NCBI GenBank assembly: GCA_036346255.1
Contig: CM070632.1
Coordinates: forward strand, 27,182,657 to 27,246,656
Direction: 5' to 3'
Length of the DNA stretch: 64,000 nucleotides
Origin: Ampelocalamus luodianensis
Lineage: Eukaryota > Streptophyta > Magnoliopsida > Poales > Poaceae
The notes below the pieces were generated by a model, which ran no database searches, had not been told where the DNA came from, and saw nothing but the letters and a program-made list of their open reading frames with translations. Made by a program: the position numbers and the translations under genes. Shown here piece by piece: positions 11,948-25,428 of this stretch (positions are counted from its first letter, which is position 1; each line of letters opens with the position of its first letter).

Positions 11948-14900
11948 ATGGCGGGGAAGGTGGAGAAGATGGCGTCGATCGACGCGCAGCTGCGGATGCT
12001 AGCGCCGGCGAAGCTGTCGGAGGACGACAAGCTGGTGGAGTACGACGCCCTCCTGCTCGACCGCTTCCTCGACATTCTCCAGGACCTCCACGGCGAGGAC
12101 CTCCGCGAGATGGTAACGAGCAAACAAAAATCTCTTCTCCTTTCCTTCTAGTTCTCTCTTGGATCCACCTTGTATGTCTGCTCGCTGTTCCGGATCATCG
12201 TTTCTTGCAGGCTAAATTTGTAGTGGCTTGTGCGTGCATGATTTGATTCTGATTAGTGCGAGATTTTGGAGAGGTTTGAATCTTGGAGACTGTGGATTTA
12301 CTTTTGGAGGCGAACTTGTGGGGCTTCTGTGCTTTAGATAGGAGTTTGCTGTGAAGTTGGAACTTGGACCTAGATGGTTTATTTGCTTTCTTTTTATGTA
12401 ATTCTGAGTGGTCAGTGCACAAATTTAGGTGTAGTGTTGGCTTGCAGGGTTGTTTGCATGGGAGTGTGAATATTCTACTGTTTAAGTCAAATTCGAGTTG
12501 ATCATTAGTTATGTATTTTGGTTGTTTGCCAAATGATATTAATTATTATAAAGAAAGGGAAGGAAGAAAATTTTGACTTTGCGTAAACAGGCCATAAACT
12601 TTCAATAGAACTAAACACCTCAGTTTCGTCGGTTTCCCATGCAGAGCAAGTCAAGGATTTGCCTCGCAAATATTCAGGAATGATGACGGATATTGAATTT
12701 AATTCGTTTCATAAAAAGTGTATTGATTGGCTTTGTGTAACCCCTTCTATAGACATGAAAAAGACAAAGTTCTAATCTGCTTTGTAGTGATTAGTTGGGT
12801 TTTGTTTGTTTTGAATTGATTAGAAAATATTTGTTTGTTTTGAATTGATTAGAAAAGAATGCTTGTATTTACAGTCTACATTGATTGACAAACATGAATT
12901 GTTTTTCTCTGCTATATAGGTCCAAGAGTGCTATGAGATAGCAGCCGAGTATGAAAGGGAGCATGACTCACAAAAGCTCGATGAACTTGGCAACATGTTG
13001 ACAAGCTTGGATCCTGGCGACTCCATTGTCATGGCCAAAGCGTTCTCACACATGCTTAACTTGGCCAACTTGGCTGAGGAGGTTCAGATTGCATACCGGA
13101 GGAGAATCAAGCTCAAGAAGGGGGACTTTGCTGATGAGAACTCTGCACTGACTGAATCTGACATTGAAGAAACTCTTAAGAGGATCGTTGTTGACCTGAA
13201 GAAGTCACCAGCAGAGGTCTTTGATGCCCTGAAGAGTCAGACTGTTGATCTGGTTTTAACTGCACATCCGACACAGTCGGTGAGGCGGTCACTGCTTCAG
13301 AAACACTCAAGGTGAGTTAGAGAAACAATACCTTGATATCTAACGCGATATAATTTCAACTCTCTAATTGTAATGGTTGCAAATATAACTTAGGATAAGG
13401 AATTGTTTGGTTCAACTATACTCGAAGGACATCACACCAGATGACAAACAAGAGCTTGACGAAGCTCTCCAGAGGGAGGTAAGACAACCAGGCTACTCAC
13501 TGATTTATTTCTTTCCAGCATTGCTTTTTGCAAATTGTACATTGATTTACAAGAATTTGTATAATTAATAAATTACTTTCGGCATGATGCTCAAGATACC
13601 AGTTCTCGTAAACAACCTAAATTTATTGGTGTAGTAATGAGCTAAATCAGAACTTGCGTTCCTTTTTTTTCAGATTCAAGCGGCCTTTAGAACCGACGAG
13701 ATCCGAAGAACCCAGCCAACTCCTCAAGATGAAATGCGGGCTGGTATGAGTTACTTCCATGAGACAATATGGAAAGGTGTGCCAAAGTTTTTACGCCGTC
13801 TGGATACTGCCTTGAAGAACATTGGAATTGACGAGCGCGTTCCTTATAATGCTCCTCTTATTCAATTCTCTTCATGGATGGGTGGAGATCGTGATGGTAA
13901 GCTTGGGACAACTTTTATGTAGTTTATCTTGCAATCTCATGATTATATGTATTTGACACATTTAACCAATTTAGGAAATCCAAGAGTGACACCAGAGGTC
14001 ACAAGGGATGTCTGCTTGCTTGCTAGAATGATGGCTGCAAATTTGTATTGCTCGCAGATTGAGGATCTCATGTTTGAGGTAAGGATTACGTAATTACTTC
14101 ATCTCTCACCTGTGGCACTTATATAAACTAGTAATAAAATTTTGCAAAATTCTTGCAGTTGTCTATGTGGCGATGCAATGATGAGCTTCGGGCGAGAGCA
14201 GATGAGCTGCATCTCTCCTCAAAGAAAGATGCAAAACACTATATAGGTAAACGCTAATTACCCATTTTAATACCACGTTCTGTTACTGTTTTGGGCAAAT
14301 CTGGTTATGGCAAGCAGTTATGATTGACAATGATGGCATTATGAGATCATAATTATTGTTGTCTTGTCTATCATAGAGTTCTGGAAGAAAGTTCCTCCAA
14401 GTGAGCCTTATCGAGTTGTACTCAGTGATGTGAGAGATAAGCTGTACAACACACGGGAACGAGCACGCCAGTTGTTATCCAGTGGGTATTCTGACATTCC
14501 TGAAGAAGGTACTCTCACCAATGTTGAGCAGGTCAGTTATTGATCAAAGAACCTTTGGATTCTATAAGTTGAACTGTGCAATTCTGCTTAGATTGATCTG
14601 AAGTCTGAACAATTGTCTTCTCTTGCAGTTCTTAGAGCCTCTGGAGTTATGTTACAGGTCGCTCTGTGCTTGTGGTGACCGTGTAATTGCTGATGGAAGC
14701 CTTCTGGATTTCTTGCGCCAGGTGTCTACCTTTGGCCTTTGCCTTGTGAGGCTTGACATTAGGCAAGAATCTGACAGGCATACTGATGTCCTTGATGCCA
14801 TCACCACATACCTGGGAATAGGATCGTACCGTGAGTGGTCTGAGGAACGCCGTCAGGACTGGCTCTTGTCTGAACTTAATGGGAAGCGCCCATTGTTTGG

Positions 14901-16611
14901 CCAGGACCTTCCCAAGACTGATGAAATTGCTGATGTTCTAGACACGTTCCATGTGATAGCTGAGCTTCCTGCTGATAACTTTGGAGCTTACATCATTTCC
15001 ATGGCAACAGCTCCATCAGATGTACTTGCTGTTGAGCTCCTCCAACGTGAATGTCATGTGAAGACACCACTTAGAGTCGTCCCACTGTTTGAGAAGTTGG
15101 CTGATCTCGAAGCTGCCCCAGCAGCACTGGCCAGACTGTTCTCTGTAGATTGGTACAGAGAAAGGATTAATGGCAAACAAGAGGTCATGATTGGCTACTC
15201 AGACTCAGGAAAGGATGCTGGTCGTCTCTCAGCAGCTTGGCAGATGTACAAGGCTCAGGAGGAGCTTATCAATGTTGCTAAGCAATTTGGGGTGAAGTTG
15301 ACTATGTTCCATGGGCGGGGTGGAACTGTTGGAAGAGGTGGAGGCCCCACTCATCTTGCAATCTTGTCCCAGCCACCAGACACAATCCATGGATCTCTCC
15401 GGGTCACCGTCCAGGGTGAAGTCATTGAGCAGTCCTTTGGTGAGGAGCACCTGTGCTTCAGGACACTCCAACGTTTCACAGCCGCCACTCTGGAGCATGG
15501 CATGCACCCACCCATTGCCCCGAAACCAGAATGGCGCGCTCTGCTTGATGAGATGGCTGTGGTGGCAACACAGGAATATCGGTCCATTGTCTTCCAAGAA
15601 CCACGCTTTGTCGAGTATTTCCGCCTTGTGAGTACTTTGCTTCATCATCATCAGATTAAGCAAATTATAGTAACTTTGCATATTTCCATGCTACATATTT
15701 CATATAATGTATTCAAGGCACTAATCTAAAAGGAACCTAGTTCATTTTAGTAGGACCATGTGTAGCCTAAAATTAACTTTCTTTTTAATGTTCATGGAAT
15801 AACAGGCGACGCCAGAGATGGAGTATGGAAGGATGAACATAGGAAGCAGGCCATCCAAGAGAAAGCCGAGTGGTGGTATCGAGTCACTCCGTGCCATTCC
15901 GTGGATCTTTGCATGGACACAGACTCGCTTCCACCTCCCAGTCTGGCTGGGCTTCGGTGCTGCCTTCAAGCACATCCTGGAGAAGGACATCAGAAACCTC
16001 CACATGCTCCAGGAGATGTACAATGAGTGGCCATTCTTCAGGGTCACGATTGATTTGGTCGAGATGGTGTTCGCCAAGGGTAACCCAGGGATTGCAGCGT
16101 TGTACGACAAACTCCTTGTTTCAGAGGAGCTATGGCCTCTGGGAGAGAAGCTAAGATCGAACTATGAAGAAACCAAACAACTTCTCCTTCAGGTGCGCTA
16201 CTAACAAAAGACTAAAGCTATTTACACTATAGAGAACAATGATACACAGTTATGCGGTATCAGAGTCTTCTATTGTCATATAATGATGATGCAATTGGCT
16301 ACTTTGAATTTCAGGTTGCTGGACACAAGGATCTTCTTGAAGGGGATCCCTACCTGAAGCAACGTCTCCGCCTCCGTGACGCGTACATCACCACTCTGAA
16401 TGTCTGCCAAGCCTACACAATGAAGCGCATCTGCGACCCAGACTACCATGTCACGTTGCGCCCTCACCTGTCCAGGGAGATCATGGACTGGTCCAAGCCG
16501 GCTGCAGAACTCGTGAAGTTGAACCCGACCAGCGAGTACGCCCCGGGGCTGGAGGACACCCTCATCCTAACTATGAAGGGCATTGCTGCTGGAATGCAGA
16601 ACACTGGTTAA
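11948..16611 (+). CDS. PPC: phosphoenolpyruvate carboxylase, plant-type, C3 isoform
   Basis: Cytosolic enzyme (known for the family) adding bicarbonate to PEP to give oxaloacetate and phosphate, replenishing the TCA cycle. Ten exons: 11948-12112, 12920-13311, 13394-13478, 13674-13896, 13975-14078, 14159-14246, 14377-14531, 14629-15627, 15806-16192, 16315-16611. All introns are GT-AG, and the sum is 2,895 bp, encoding 964 residues, normal for plant PEPC. The start is the first ATG after the TATA box. Ser10 lies in EKMASIDAQLR, the PEPC-kinase site. Catalytic His171 lies in LTAHPTQ. GYSDSGKDAGR is at 593-603 and GRGGTVGRGGGP at 633-644. The C-terminus is QNTG. Ala773 in IPWIFAWTQ is the residue known as Ser in C4 enzymes, so this is a C3-type, housekeeping form. 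No damage was seen. Confidence 0.97.
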
Positions 16612-16755
16612 GCAAGCCAAGAAGTGCGTGAATGAACACTGTTTCTATCTTGAGTGTACCTTGACTTTGATCATTTGCTCGCAGCCACGTATTTTGCCAA
16701 TGTAGCTGCTTATTGAACTTCCCACAAGGCAATTATGGATTTGCACCAGAATATC

Positions 16756-16761
16756 AATAAA
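16756..16761 (+). terminator. poly(A) signal of the PEPC gene
   Basis: AATAAA in the context TATCAATAAATC, 145 bp after the stop codon. It is preceded by a TG-rich stretch that could be the far-upstream element. It is the first canonical hexamer after the gene. Confidence 0.6.
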
Positions 16762-17079
16762 TCAAAATTAAGTGGGTATTGTTCCTTAAATTTCCAAATT
16801 GATTCCTAATAGAACTAGTTTTGTTGGATCGTTTTGAGCAGTGGAATTAGAGTAGCTACATAGGACATTATTGCCAGGGAGATTAGTTTCAATGGAACTA
16901 GTGAGCAATCATGCATAATTGCGTATACATGCTTAGTTTGGAATTAAACTCGCGAGTAAGTAAAGTATATATGCTATTCCCCTCGTGTATTTGGATTAAA
17001 AGTACTGGTCATCAACCCGTGCGTCCGTACAGACAAGCAAATTTGTATTGATGCATTTTTTTTCATCTTTTATAATGTC
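16762..17079. other. intergenic, no gene seen
   Basis: AT-rich sequence downstream of PEPC. A short CAACCCGTGCGTCCGTAC motif near 17010 resembles words seen in grass transposon ends. Nothing firmer was found. Confidence 0.4.
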
Positions 17080-18870
17080 CGGACTTGGAATTGTCAAATT
17101 CCAAATCTACATGTATTTATCATGTTAGTCCTATAATCAATGGCTAGTATACACATTTAACAACATTTATATGACATCCATACATGTTTAAATAAAACAG
17201 AGTAGCATGATATCGATAAACAACCGAAATTAAGTCATACATGATTAAGTTTTATAACATATATGATGAGGACGTTGGGTTCCGATCTTTCGATAGGATG
17301 ATATATTGATTTGTGGAGGTACGACTTTCACGATGTAGGCTACCAACTGGTCACAACTAGATCGCCCAACAATCGCTAAACCACACTCCGAGTCGTTATC
17401 AACCGTGCCAAGAACGCGGTTGATTTGAACACGAGGTTCAATTCCTGCGAGCAATCGAAGAATAAACAAGAACAAGATATACAAGCAATCTGAAATTACA
17501 AATAGAAAATATAAATTCACATAAGTTAAGGCCTGCAATTCGCAGTTGTTGGTCTAGTCGACACAAGAACACACGAAGAAGTTTCACGCTGGAAAAACCA
17601 ATCTAAAATAAGCCTAAAAACCCTAAAAGAGGCGTGCACACAGTATATATTGAAGGAGATGCGGCGGCCACAATAAGTGGAGTCGAACCCTAACTCTATC
17701 TCCTGATCCGCCGTCTTTTTTCGACGATTCTGATGCGGTCCGAACGAATTTGGAGGTGGGGCCAGATCGGTTGGAAAGGTCTCGGAATAAGCTTTCAACA
17801 AGCACAAAAACACCTGAATCAGACTCCGTTTGTGAAAGTTATGCCTTTTTATTACGGGTCTATTGGGCTGTCCCGAACTGAATCCGAGTTGAGTTCTGAG
17901 TTGATTCCGAGTTTAAATTCGGTTGGACTTGTAGGATGTCTGAATTGGGCTTACAAATCTTATCCAAAACTTGGGCTTTGAATTCTTAGGCTTCTCACCT
18001 TTTGCTCTCCCACCTCATGGGCCTTCCTCTCCTCCCTCTCGGTTCCAAAGTCTTCCATTCGTCAAACCTGAGAATACACAAAGTAATGACATGAGGTAGT
18101 ATTTCATTCTCATGAATAACATCATTAAGAATAGATAGAAACGACTTTACCTCAATATTATGATTTTTTGCAAAAGTTTTAGCCTTTTTTGTAAGTTCAT
18201 TGTGTTCCGAAGTACACCAAAGATTTAACACAACATATGGAACAACATAGCTAAGGATGTCCTCATCAATATACATTTAAATAAAACAGAGTAGCAGGAT
18301 ATTGATAAACAACCGACTGGCCAAATGGTTCAAATAGTATAAAATTTGCATCGGAAATAACAATAAAAGAGGCACCAAAAGTCAACAAGTACGCCTCAAC
18401 CCTCCCACAGACAACCGACTAGGTTAAACTCTAGTAATCAACGTCATCATCGTCAAAACCCGTAGCATAAAAGTGTTCTATTGACAGATGGTCATCCACA
18501 TCCTCTGAATTTGTTCAACAGGCAATCGTGAGTACAAAATTGTACTATGCAAGACTTTTAAGCAAAGATTATAAGTATGCAAGCTAACACAACGGTGGTT
18601 GTCCTATCTAGTTTAATTTGTACAAAGCGAGTTTCCATTTGCAATATACATAGTAAGTCCGACGCGGAATTTTTAAGAGCACTTGACATTTAATAGAAAA
18701 TAACCAGTATATAAATATTAGCATAAGCAACAAATGGTTCTCCATAGCCATAAGCAACAACAGACATAACCAAGACAAAATTCATTGATTGGATACCCTC
18801 CTCCAATCCCAAACAAGTTTTTAAAACCAAACACTAACCCTCTCATTACAAGTGAAACAAGTGATATTGG
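17080..18870 (-). repeat. degenerate LTR-type repeat, copy 1 (interrupted)
   Basis: This block is similar in direct orientation to 19945-20670. Shared words include GGAATTGTCAAATTCCAAAT, CGATAAACAACCGAAATTAA, GGCCAAATGGTTCAAAT and ACAAAATTCATTGATTGGAT. It is interrupted by the element at 17264-18268 and has a local duplication of TTTAAATAAAACAGAGTAGCA around that insertion. Long direct repeats about 2 kb apart fit two diverged LTRs, or LTR fragments, of a minus-strand gypsy-type element. No PBS, polypurine tract or coding domain was recognised between them. Confidence 0.55.
17264..18268. mobile_element. 1.0-kb element with 10-bp inverted ends, TSD ATATA
   Basis: The ends are TGATGAGGAC and GTCCTCATCA, a perfect 10-bp inverted repeat, flanked on both sides by ATATA (17259-17263 and 18269-18273). 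The element interrupts a repeat whose second copy at 20041-20135 lacks it, confirming insertion. TG...CA ends and a 5-bp duplication fit a solo LTR, although a 10-bp inverted end is longer than usual for LTRs, so a non-autonomous DNA transposon is the alternative. A minus-strand open frame of about 90 codons at 18276-17995 overlaps its edge and has no recognised domain. Confidence 0.7.
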
Positions 18871-19944
18871 CTGCACGGCTGACACCTCCGAACGGCTGCC
18901 CTCCACGGTTGTAGGGTTGCGCACCTTGTTGTGGTGGATTGGGCGGTTGATTATCCGTCGGAGGTGAACCGAAAGTTCCCGAACTTCCCAAAAGTTGAGG
19001 CCTTCAGTGTGTTCTTGGTCCCGACATCCTGCTGACAAACCACTTGTTGCAAACTTGCTTAAGGATGAGAGGTGGGGGTATGGTACATAATTAATTTGCA
19101 AAAGATAACAACCAAACATAAGATAAATGAATAAGCAACCAAAAGGACAACACACAATTAGTTTAACATAAGGGATAAGTTTTTGCATGGTTTGCAAAAA
19201 ACGACCCCATTGGCAACATGACAAACCACACGGTATTTAAGTACCAATTTACAACCATCGCATCACAACGTCTACATGTGCAAATGCATCACAAAAGAGT
19301 ACATAGCTCACACAAAAGAACACTACTAGTGAGATTTACCAACCTAGTCCTAAAGGTCAAGTTCTTCGCACCATCAACCCTCTCGGTGATATCAGTCCCC
19401 TCGGGATCAGCAGCACAAAAGGCTCCACAGCCTCGTCGTCCTCCTCCTTGGATCCCTTTGAGACACTCGGAGTCCGAACACGGCAGCATGGCGTAGCGCG
19501 TGAACTCTCCCCTCCAACATTGACGGGAGCATACACACGACAATACCCCATCGCAGAGATGCGGGGGCGGCGTGCAACAAACCCGTGGTAAGGGGCCGGC
19601 TCATGGAGCAACATGCCACCATGGATAGGAGGCCGAATAGCAACGGGTGACGCGGGTATTGGATCTCCGTATAGCACCCTATGCTCCTCCATCCCTGTGT
19701 GATGCGGGACGACTATTAGCTTGCAAAAAGGATGTATGCAAGCGGAAGTCTTAATGAAAAATTAAAGAAAGTAATAGGAATTAAACAAGTGGCTAAAAGC
19801 ACAAACACATAATTATTAAAAACCAAACCATAGGAAAAGCTATAGAACATCAAACCTTTATGGCTCAAACGATAGTTTTAGAATTTGCAATTATGCGGAA
19901 AACTGAACAAATACTTTTAATTGAATTACCTCTAGGTTTGCGCC
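18871..19944. other. sequence between the two LTR-type repeats
   Basis: Contains a GC-richer patch (19360-19690) with overlapping open frames on the minus strand. None matches gag, pol or another domain I recognise. If the flanking repeats are LTRs, this would be the internal part of a non-autonomous element of about 1.1 kb. Confidence 0.35.
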
Positions 19945-20670
19945 TACTCGGAATTGTTAAATTCCAAATCCACATGTGTTTATCATGCTAGTCCCATGAT
20001 CGGTGGTTACCACACACATTCAACAACATTTATATCACATACATACACGTTTAAATAAAATAGAGTAGCACGATATCGATAAACAACCGAAATTAAGTCA
20101 TGCATGACCAAGTTTTACAACATACGAGCCGACAGGCCAAATGGTTCAAATAACATAAAGATTACAACGGAAATAATGATAAAAAGGCACCAAAAGCCAG
20201 CAAGCATGCCTCAACCCTCCCATAGGCAACTGACTGGGTTAAACTCTAGTAATCAGTGTCATCATTGCCAAAACCCGTAGCGTAAAAGTGTTCGATCGAT
20301 GGGTGGTCATCCACATCCACTGAATTTGTTCAACAAGCAATTGTGAGTACAAAATTGTACTTCGCAAGACTTTTAAGTAAAGATTATATAGTATGCAAGC
20401 TGACACAACAGTGTCTGTCCTATCTAGTTTAATTTGCACAAAGCGAGTTTCCATTTGCAATACACATAGTAAGTTCGACGTGGAATTTTTAAGAGCATTT
20501 GACATTTAATAGAAAGTAACCAATATATACATATGAGCAAAAGCAACAAATGGCTCTCCATAGCCATAAGCAACAATAGACATAAACCAAGACAAAATTC
20601 ATTGATTGGATACACTCCAATCCCAAACAAGTTTTTAAAACGAAACACTAACCTTAGTGATATCACTAAG
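19945..20670 (-). repeat. degenerate LTR-type repeat, copy 2
   Basis: Direct-orientation partner of 17080-18870 without the 1-kb insertion. Many single-base differences show that the pair is old. After about 20670 the two copies diverge. Confidence 0.55.
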
Positions 20671-21167
20671 CTTTGCCCATAATCGGGGGCACGGCTATTC
20701 GAATAGATCATACACTCCGCAAAGGTTGTACACTTTCCCCACAAGACAATCGACTACCCATGTCGGCCATGACTCGTGATACATAAAGTACCCGATAAGA
20801 GTGATCGTGACAAGGCCTTTACATTTCTTAACCCTAATCTTGCTCCATCCTATGAGTTTAAACCATCAGGACATGGGCATCCTTTACCATCGTCCATGAG
20901 GAACTCACCATTGTGTCAGAGGTTTGACCCCATACATAGAAATGATGGGAGCCCCCTCGAGCATCCGACGATCACAATCATTGCCCACACAACTACAACC
21001 TACCACAAATACAAGATTAGACCTAAGCAACTTATTATACCAGGGCTTCCCATAAAGACACTTGTGGTTGTACGAAAAACTTAGGTCAGCAACACATAGT
21101 TCACGGTCTTAAACCGACCCGGGCAAGAATCTCTACCAACCTACAACTACATGCGGGTTCCCCCTTG
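20671..21167 (-). repeat. gypsy-type LTR fragment
   Basis: On the minus strand it reads GTGTACAACCTTTGCGGAGT and then TCTATTCGAATAGCCGTGCC, a word combination found in long grass gypsy LTRs. The plus-strand sequence near 24600-24650 has a related TCTATTCGAATAGCC. No ends were defined. Confidence 0.4.
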
Positions 21168-23432
21168 CAATGCAAGTTATATAAATATCTTGCCCAAGTC
21201 AAAACCATAGTTTTTAAGTTTGTTTTCTAAGTAAAATATCAAGGGAGTCCAGTAACATAACCATTCCCAAAATTTGAGTGTGAGCCCAACTGATCATCTA
21301 GTATACCAAAAATTATTTCGCGTTTTTTAAAAAGAAAAATCTCGATTTATTGTGTCATTACATGCGATGGTGGGGTCAGTCACGATGCACCGAGTTCACT
21401 GACCAGTCTACAAGGCAATGGGACCTGCATGTCAGTGACTCAGATTTTAATTCTTTGTTAAATTTAAATTTTGATTAATTAATCGGGTGATCCCACTCCT
21501 TAGTGACTTATTAGAACTAAACACAGTCATTAATGCTAATCTAATCCTAATGACACTTTATCTGGCTGATGACTGGGCCCACTCGTCGGTGAAAGAAAAT
21601 AGAGAGGGAGCAGAGGCGACCATGTCCGAGAGCCTGGCGAGCTCGCTGACGACGATGGAGGCATGGAGGAGCACGAGCATTCTCGGGAATAGAGAGGGGA
21701 GACCATGACGAGTCGACGAGTCGATTTGTTGTGGAGGTAGCTAGAGGGATGGATGGAGATGGCGATGTGGTGGCAAGAAGCGGCGAGACAACCTTAGTTG
21801 TGCAACGGCATCGTCATAGGAGTGAATGAAGCAGGACTCGAGCACACAACGATCTAGAGAAGGTTATTGCGATGCTAAAGGAATGGGTGCGGGAACCAAT
21901 GGTCATCGGCATAGGAAACACAATGGGTTACAGCGGTGGCGGCATGGACGTCGATGGTGATGAAGGGAAAAGAGGCGATGAGAAGGGGAAATAAATAGTG
22001 CGCCAGCACCACCATCTCACCATGAGTGCGACAGTGAAGTTAGTGATGGTGGAGAGCCTCTGGAATAGTGGGTCATCGGCAAATAGCTGCAGTGACGATG
22101 GCCTCCACGATGACAGCAAGCTTGGAGCGAAGCTAGGCCTCAAGAAGTGAGGCATAAACATCTAGAAGAGACAGAGACGGTGTATAACTAAGGGGCTGAA
22201 CATTTCATACTCTTTATGACCAAAATAAGATGAATTCATTGCCAAGCTTATTGTTTTGCAAATACTCTATTTTGGCTTAGCTTTATTTTATATTTTTGGT
22301 GATTAATGCCAAAAGGGGGAGAATTTTTGTGAATTATGATAAATTTTTCACATTTGGATGGCTGATATATTCTCTTGTGATTTCACCTTATTTCATGCAT
22401 GTCTTGAGGAGGACATACACATCACCTCCTATATGCATCATGTGCATAAGCTTGATATTCTCATATGCATAATGCTTGAAGCTTTAACTGTAACGCCTGA
22501 AGAGCTTTAATTGCTTAGTGACATGCATGGATATAGTTCAAATAGCTTATATTCCTATCATATGTTAATTTATATCCAAATATTGGTATTGATGATGGAT
22601 TTGTCATCAATCACCAAAAAGGGGGGAGATTGTAAGTTCAAGCTCTATTAATTTAGTTTTGGTGATTAATGATAAATCTATATGTGAGACTAACATGTTT
22701 GTTGACTATAACATTGTTTAGTCTTATTTGGATGAAAATGTGAAAATCATAGAGGTATGCACTCGACATCATATTCTTATATCTTGTTGCATTCCTCGGA
22801 TCCAAAATATAGGTTGAACTCCACTAAAAGTTTAACTTGAATATGTGCATATGTTTTATTACATATTTGTATATGCACACATTTAGAGGGGTTCACTCTA
22901 TATTATGAGGTTTCGTTAGTATTGGTCCTTATTCTTTATTTACTTATATTGGAGATCTCTACTTTGAAACATATTCTTTGAGTATATAAAATTTGTGTAG
23001 TTCATATATACTCATATTGTTTTATATCCAATTATTTGCAATTATGTTATGAGACTAACATATGTGCTAAGATGTTTTTAAAGGCTTAGTTCCAGATTAT
23101 GGATGACAACATGAAAATGGCAATGCAAAGACTATAAAGAGGGATCATAGCTAGTAACTTGAGGATTTATTTTGTGCCATCTTGATCAACTAAGAGTCAT
23201 GCATTGCATCTGAAATAGCTTCTGAAAAAGTTCAGTAAAAACGGTATGACCGCATCTGAGAAATGGTTGTACCACAGTGCGGTATGACCGAATTCTAGTT
23301 GGCGGTACATAAATCCCAAAGAGCAAGTTTTTGGGAATTTTTCTTTGAAATCAATAGTACCGAATGAGCCGAGTGGAACTACCGTCGTGTGGTAGTATTG
23401 GCCCATGTGAGTATGGTAGTATCGCATCTAAT
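21168..23432 (+). repeat. 2.27-kb direct repeat, copy A (copia SIRE-type 3' end)
   Basis: Nearly identical to 25429-27698 at a period of about 4,261 bp. Clear differences are few, the most visible being near 21365-21415 (GTCAGTCACG against GTCAGGTCTACG). Inside it a polypurine tract (AAAAAGGGGGGAGAT, ending 22630) is followed by TGTAAGTTCAAGC, which looks like the 3' LTR start of a SIRE-type copia element. The later GGTATGACCGC and GTAGTACCG words are common in such LTRs. The upstream part (21168-22600) has no recognised coding domain. The repeat ends abruptly at CATCTAAT in both copies. Confidence 0.8.
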
Positions 23433-25428
23433 TGCAATATAACTCCAAATGACCTGAAATTTTATATGGGCTATCACTCTACCAGTAGCTAGCTACCATA
23501 AAAATTTCAGCTCCAAAATCATTAGGAAAAATATTTTTGCTACAGTAAAATAAAAATGGCCGAAAATAGCTATTTCCTTAATATCTTTTGCTCCAAAAAT
23601 CCAAATTGGGTTTTTCCAGATTCTATGTCTAGATAGGTGCTGGTTTTACCTTGTGTATAATTTTTGTGTCTTTTGGTTGCTTTTTGCTCAAATTTTGTGA
23701 TTAGGGTTTATTGCCTTATTGCTCTTTTGCCGTGTATTTGCTTATGCGATTAGGTGACGAAGAGTCCGTTGAGCCCGATAGCACATCAGAGCAACCTCTT
23801 GAGCAACAGCGGCCAGGCAAGCAGTTTGATCATATCCCCTTAATCCTATTATTTTCAAAGTTTAATACTTTGCTTCAACTGTATGTATGCATTGCTAATT
23901 TGTGTTAAATTATGGTTAGAAATCCTTTAGTTGCATCCCCTGTAGCTAAATGTTTATTCCTCTACTACATGAGCCTAGGTTATTTGCTGTGGTTAGGGTT
24001 CATGGTGGGGCCCTCATCACTTAGTAGTCACGTGTTATATTGCTTAGCCATGCTTAGTGTCGGTAGATGCAGGCGATCATCGACTGTCGGTGATCCGGAT
24101 CACACAACTACTATTACTCTTATTATCCAACACTTGGTGTTTGGTGCCCCTGATTAATTTGCAAATCCATTTAAAAACAAAACTAAAATGAAAAATTGGT
24201 TTGACGGGCACAATGGTATGTTGGTGTGATTCTTTCTTGGGTGTGATCGGATTGGTGCCCGTGTCAATTAAGGACCGAGCATCTTGTGAGTCCCGTTACT
24301 CGGCATTTATTTGCGTACTAACCACACTAGGGCATATGGAACCCCTCTTGACCGAGTACTTTGGCGTGTGCTAGGGCGGGTGGCGGTGGTTTTGTTGATT
24401 GGGAGCGTTGCGGTTGTCCGAAAAGCCGGGCCTTTGTGGCGCTTGTCTTTTAGTTTGAGCAACGTAGCGTATGGATTTCGGTCCATACGGCGGGTCGTGC
24501 CTAGTACACAATATTGGAAAAGTCTCGTGAGGACTTAGCCGTGCCGCCTACCTACGGTAGTGGGTGAATCATGTGGCTTAAAGGCGGTCTGAAGTGTGGG
24601 TAAAGTGGTACCACCCTGCAGGGATAAATCTATTCGAATAGCCTCGTCCTAGGTTATGGACGCGCTTGGGTAAGCTTTTCAAGAGCTAGTGTTATAACCT
24701 GTTTAAAAACTTAAAACTTGACGGGTGGTATGAACGGGGAGTTCATGCTATTGTTGTGGTGACTTGGGTGAGTCGCTTCTAGGTGTTGGTGCTCTTTTAC
24801 TTATTATTTACTTGGTCGCTTGCGATTATTTTGAACCCTTAAAAATGAATTGTAAACTTGCTTTTAAATGTATTACATTATTGCAAATAAACGTTGCTTT
24901 GTGCTTAAATAAACCATATGGCCTCCAATTAAACGACGCATATAGCTACATTATAGTTCGTTATCTCACACGTCGAGTCTTGCAGTACAAGTTGATGTAC
25001 TCACATGCTTTGCATGCTAATCTTGTTGTTGCGAGGAGGTTGCTCGTAAGCCAAGGTACTTCGCGAGATGTGCTTGGTTGGGAGAGCGAGTAGCTTCGCG
25101 GTCCGGTCGGTTGCCTTGTGGGTAAAGGCACACCGGTTGGCTCTTTGGTTCACCATCTTATGGCGCTTTTTTCCGCCGCTTATTTACTTTGTTTTTTTTT
25201 TGTCATTTGGCTGAAAGGCCCCTTTGTAATGACTCGTTTAATTAAGGTATGTCTTTTCTTAAATCTGTAATGTTTTGGTTCTATGTGATGAATGGAATTG
25301 ATGCGTATGTTTGTATCGGGGTATGTATACTGCACTTCTGGGAAGTATACATGTCTCGGGGCGGGTTTTATTTAATTGGCAATGCTTGCTAAAGTATTAC
25401 GAGTTAAATAAATCCCGGGGTCCCCACA
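23433..25428 (+). repeat. gypsy-type LTR-like spacer between the duplicated blocks
   Basis: About 2.0 kb separating the two 2.27-kb repeats. It contains features of long gypsy LTRs in plus orientation: GGTGACGAAGAGTCCGTTGA (23753), a leader-like TATTCGAATAGCC (24630) and an end resembling CGGGGTCCCCACA (25426). It begins TGCAATATAAC. The 5-bp flanks (CTAAT and CAATG) do not match, so it is not shown to be a single clean insertion. Confidence 0.45.

Noticed and set aside
15229..15681. 150-codon antisense open frame
   Set aside because: It is an antisense shadow of conserved PEPC exon 8.
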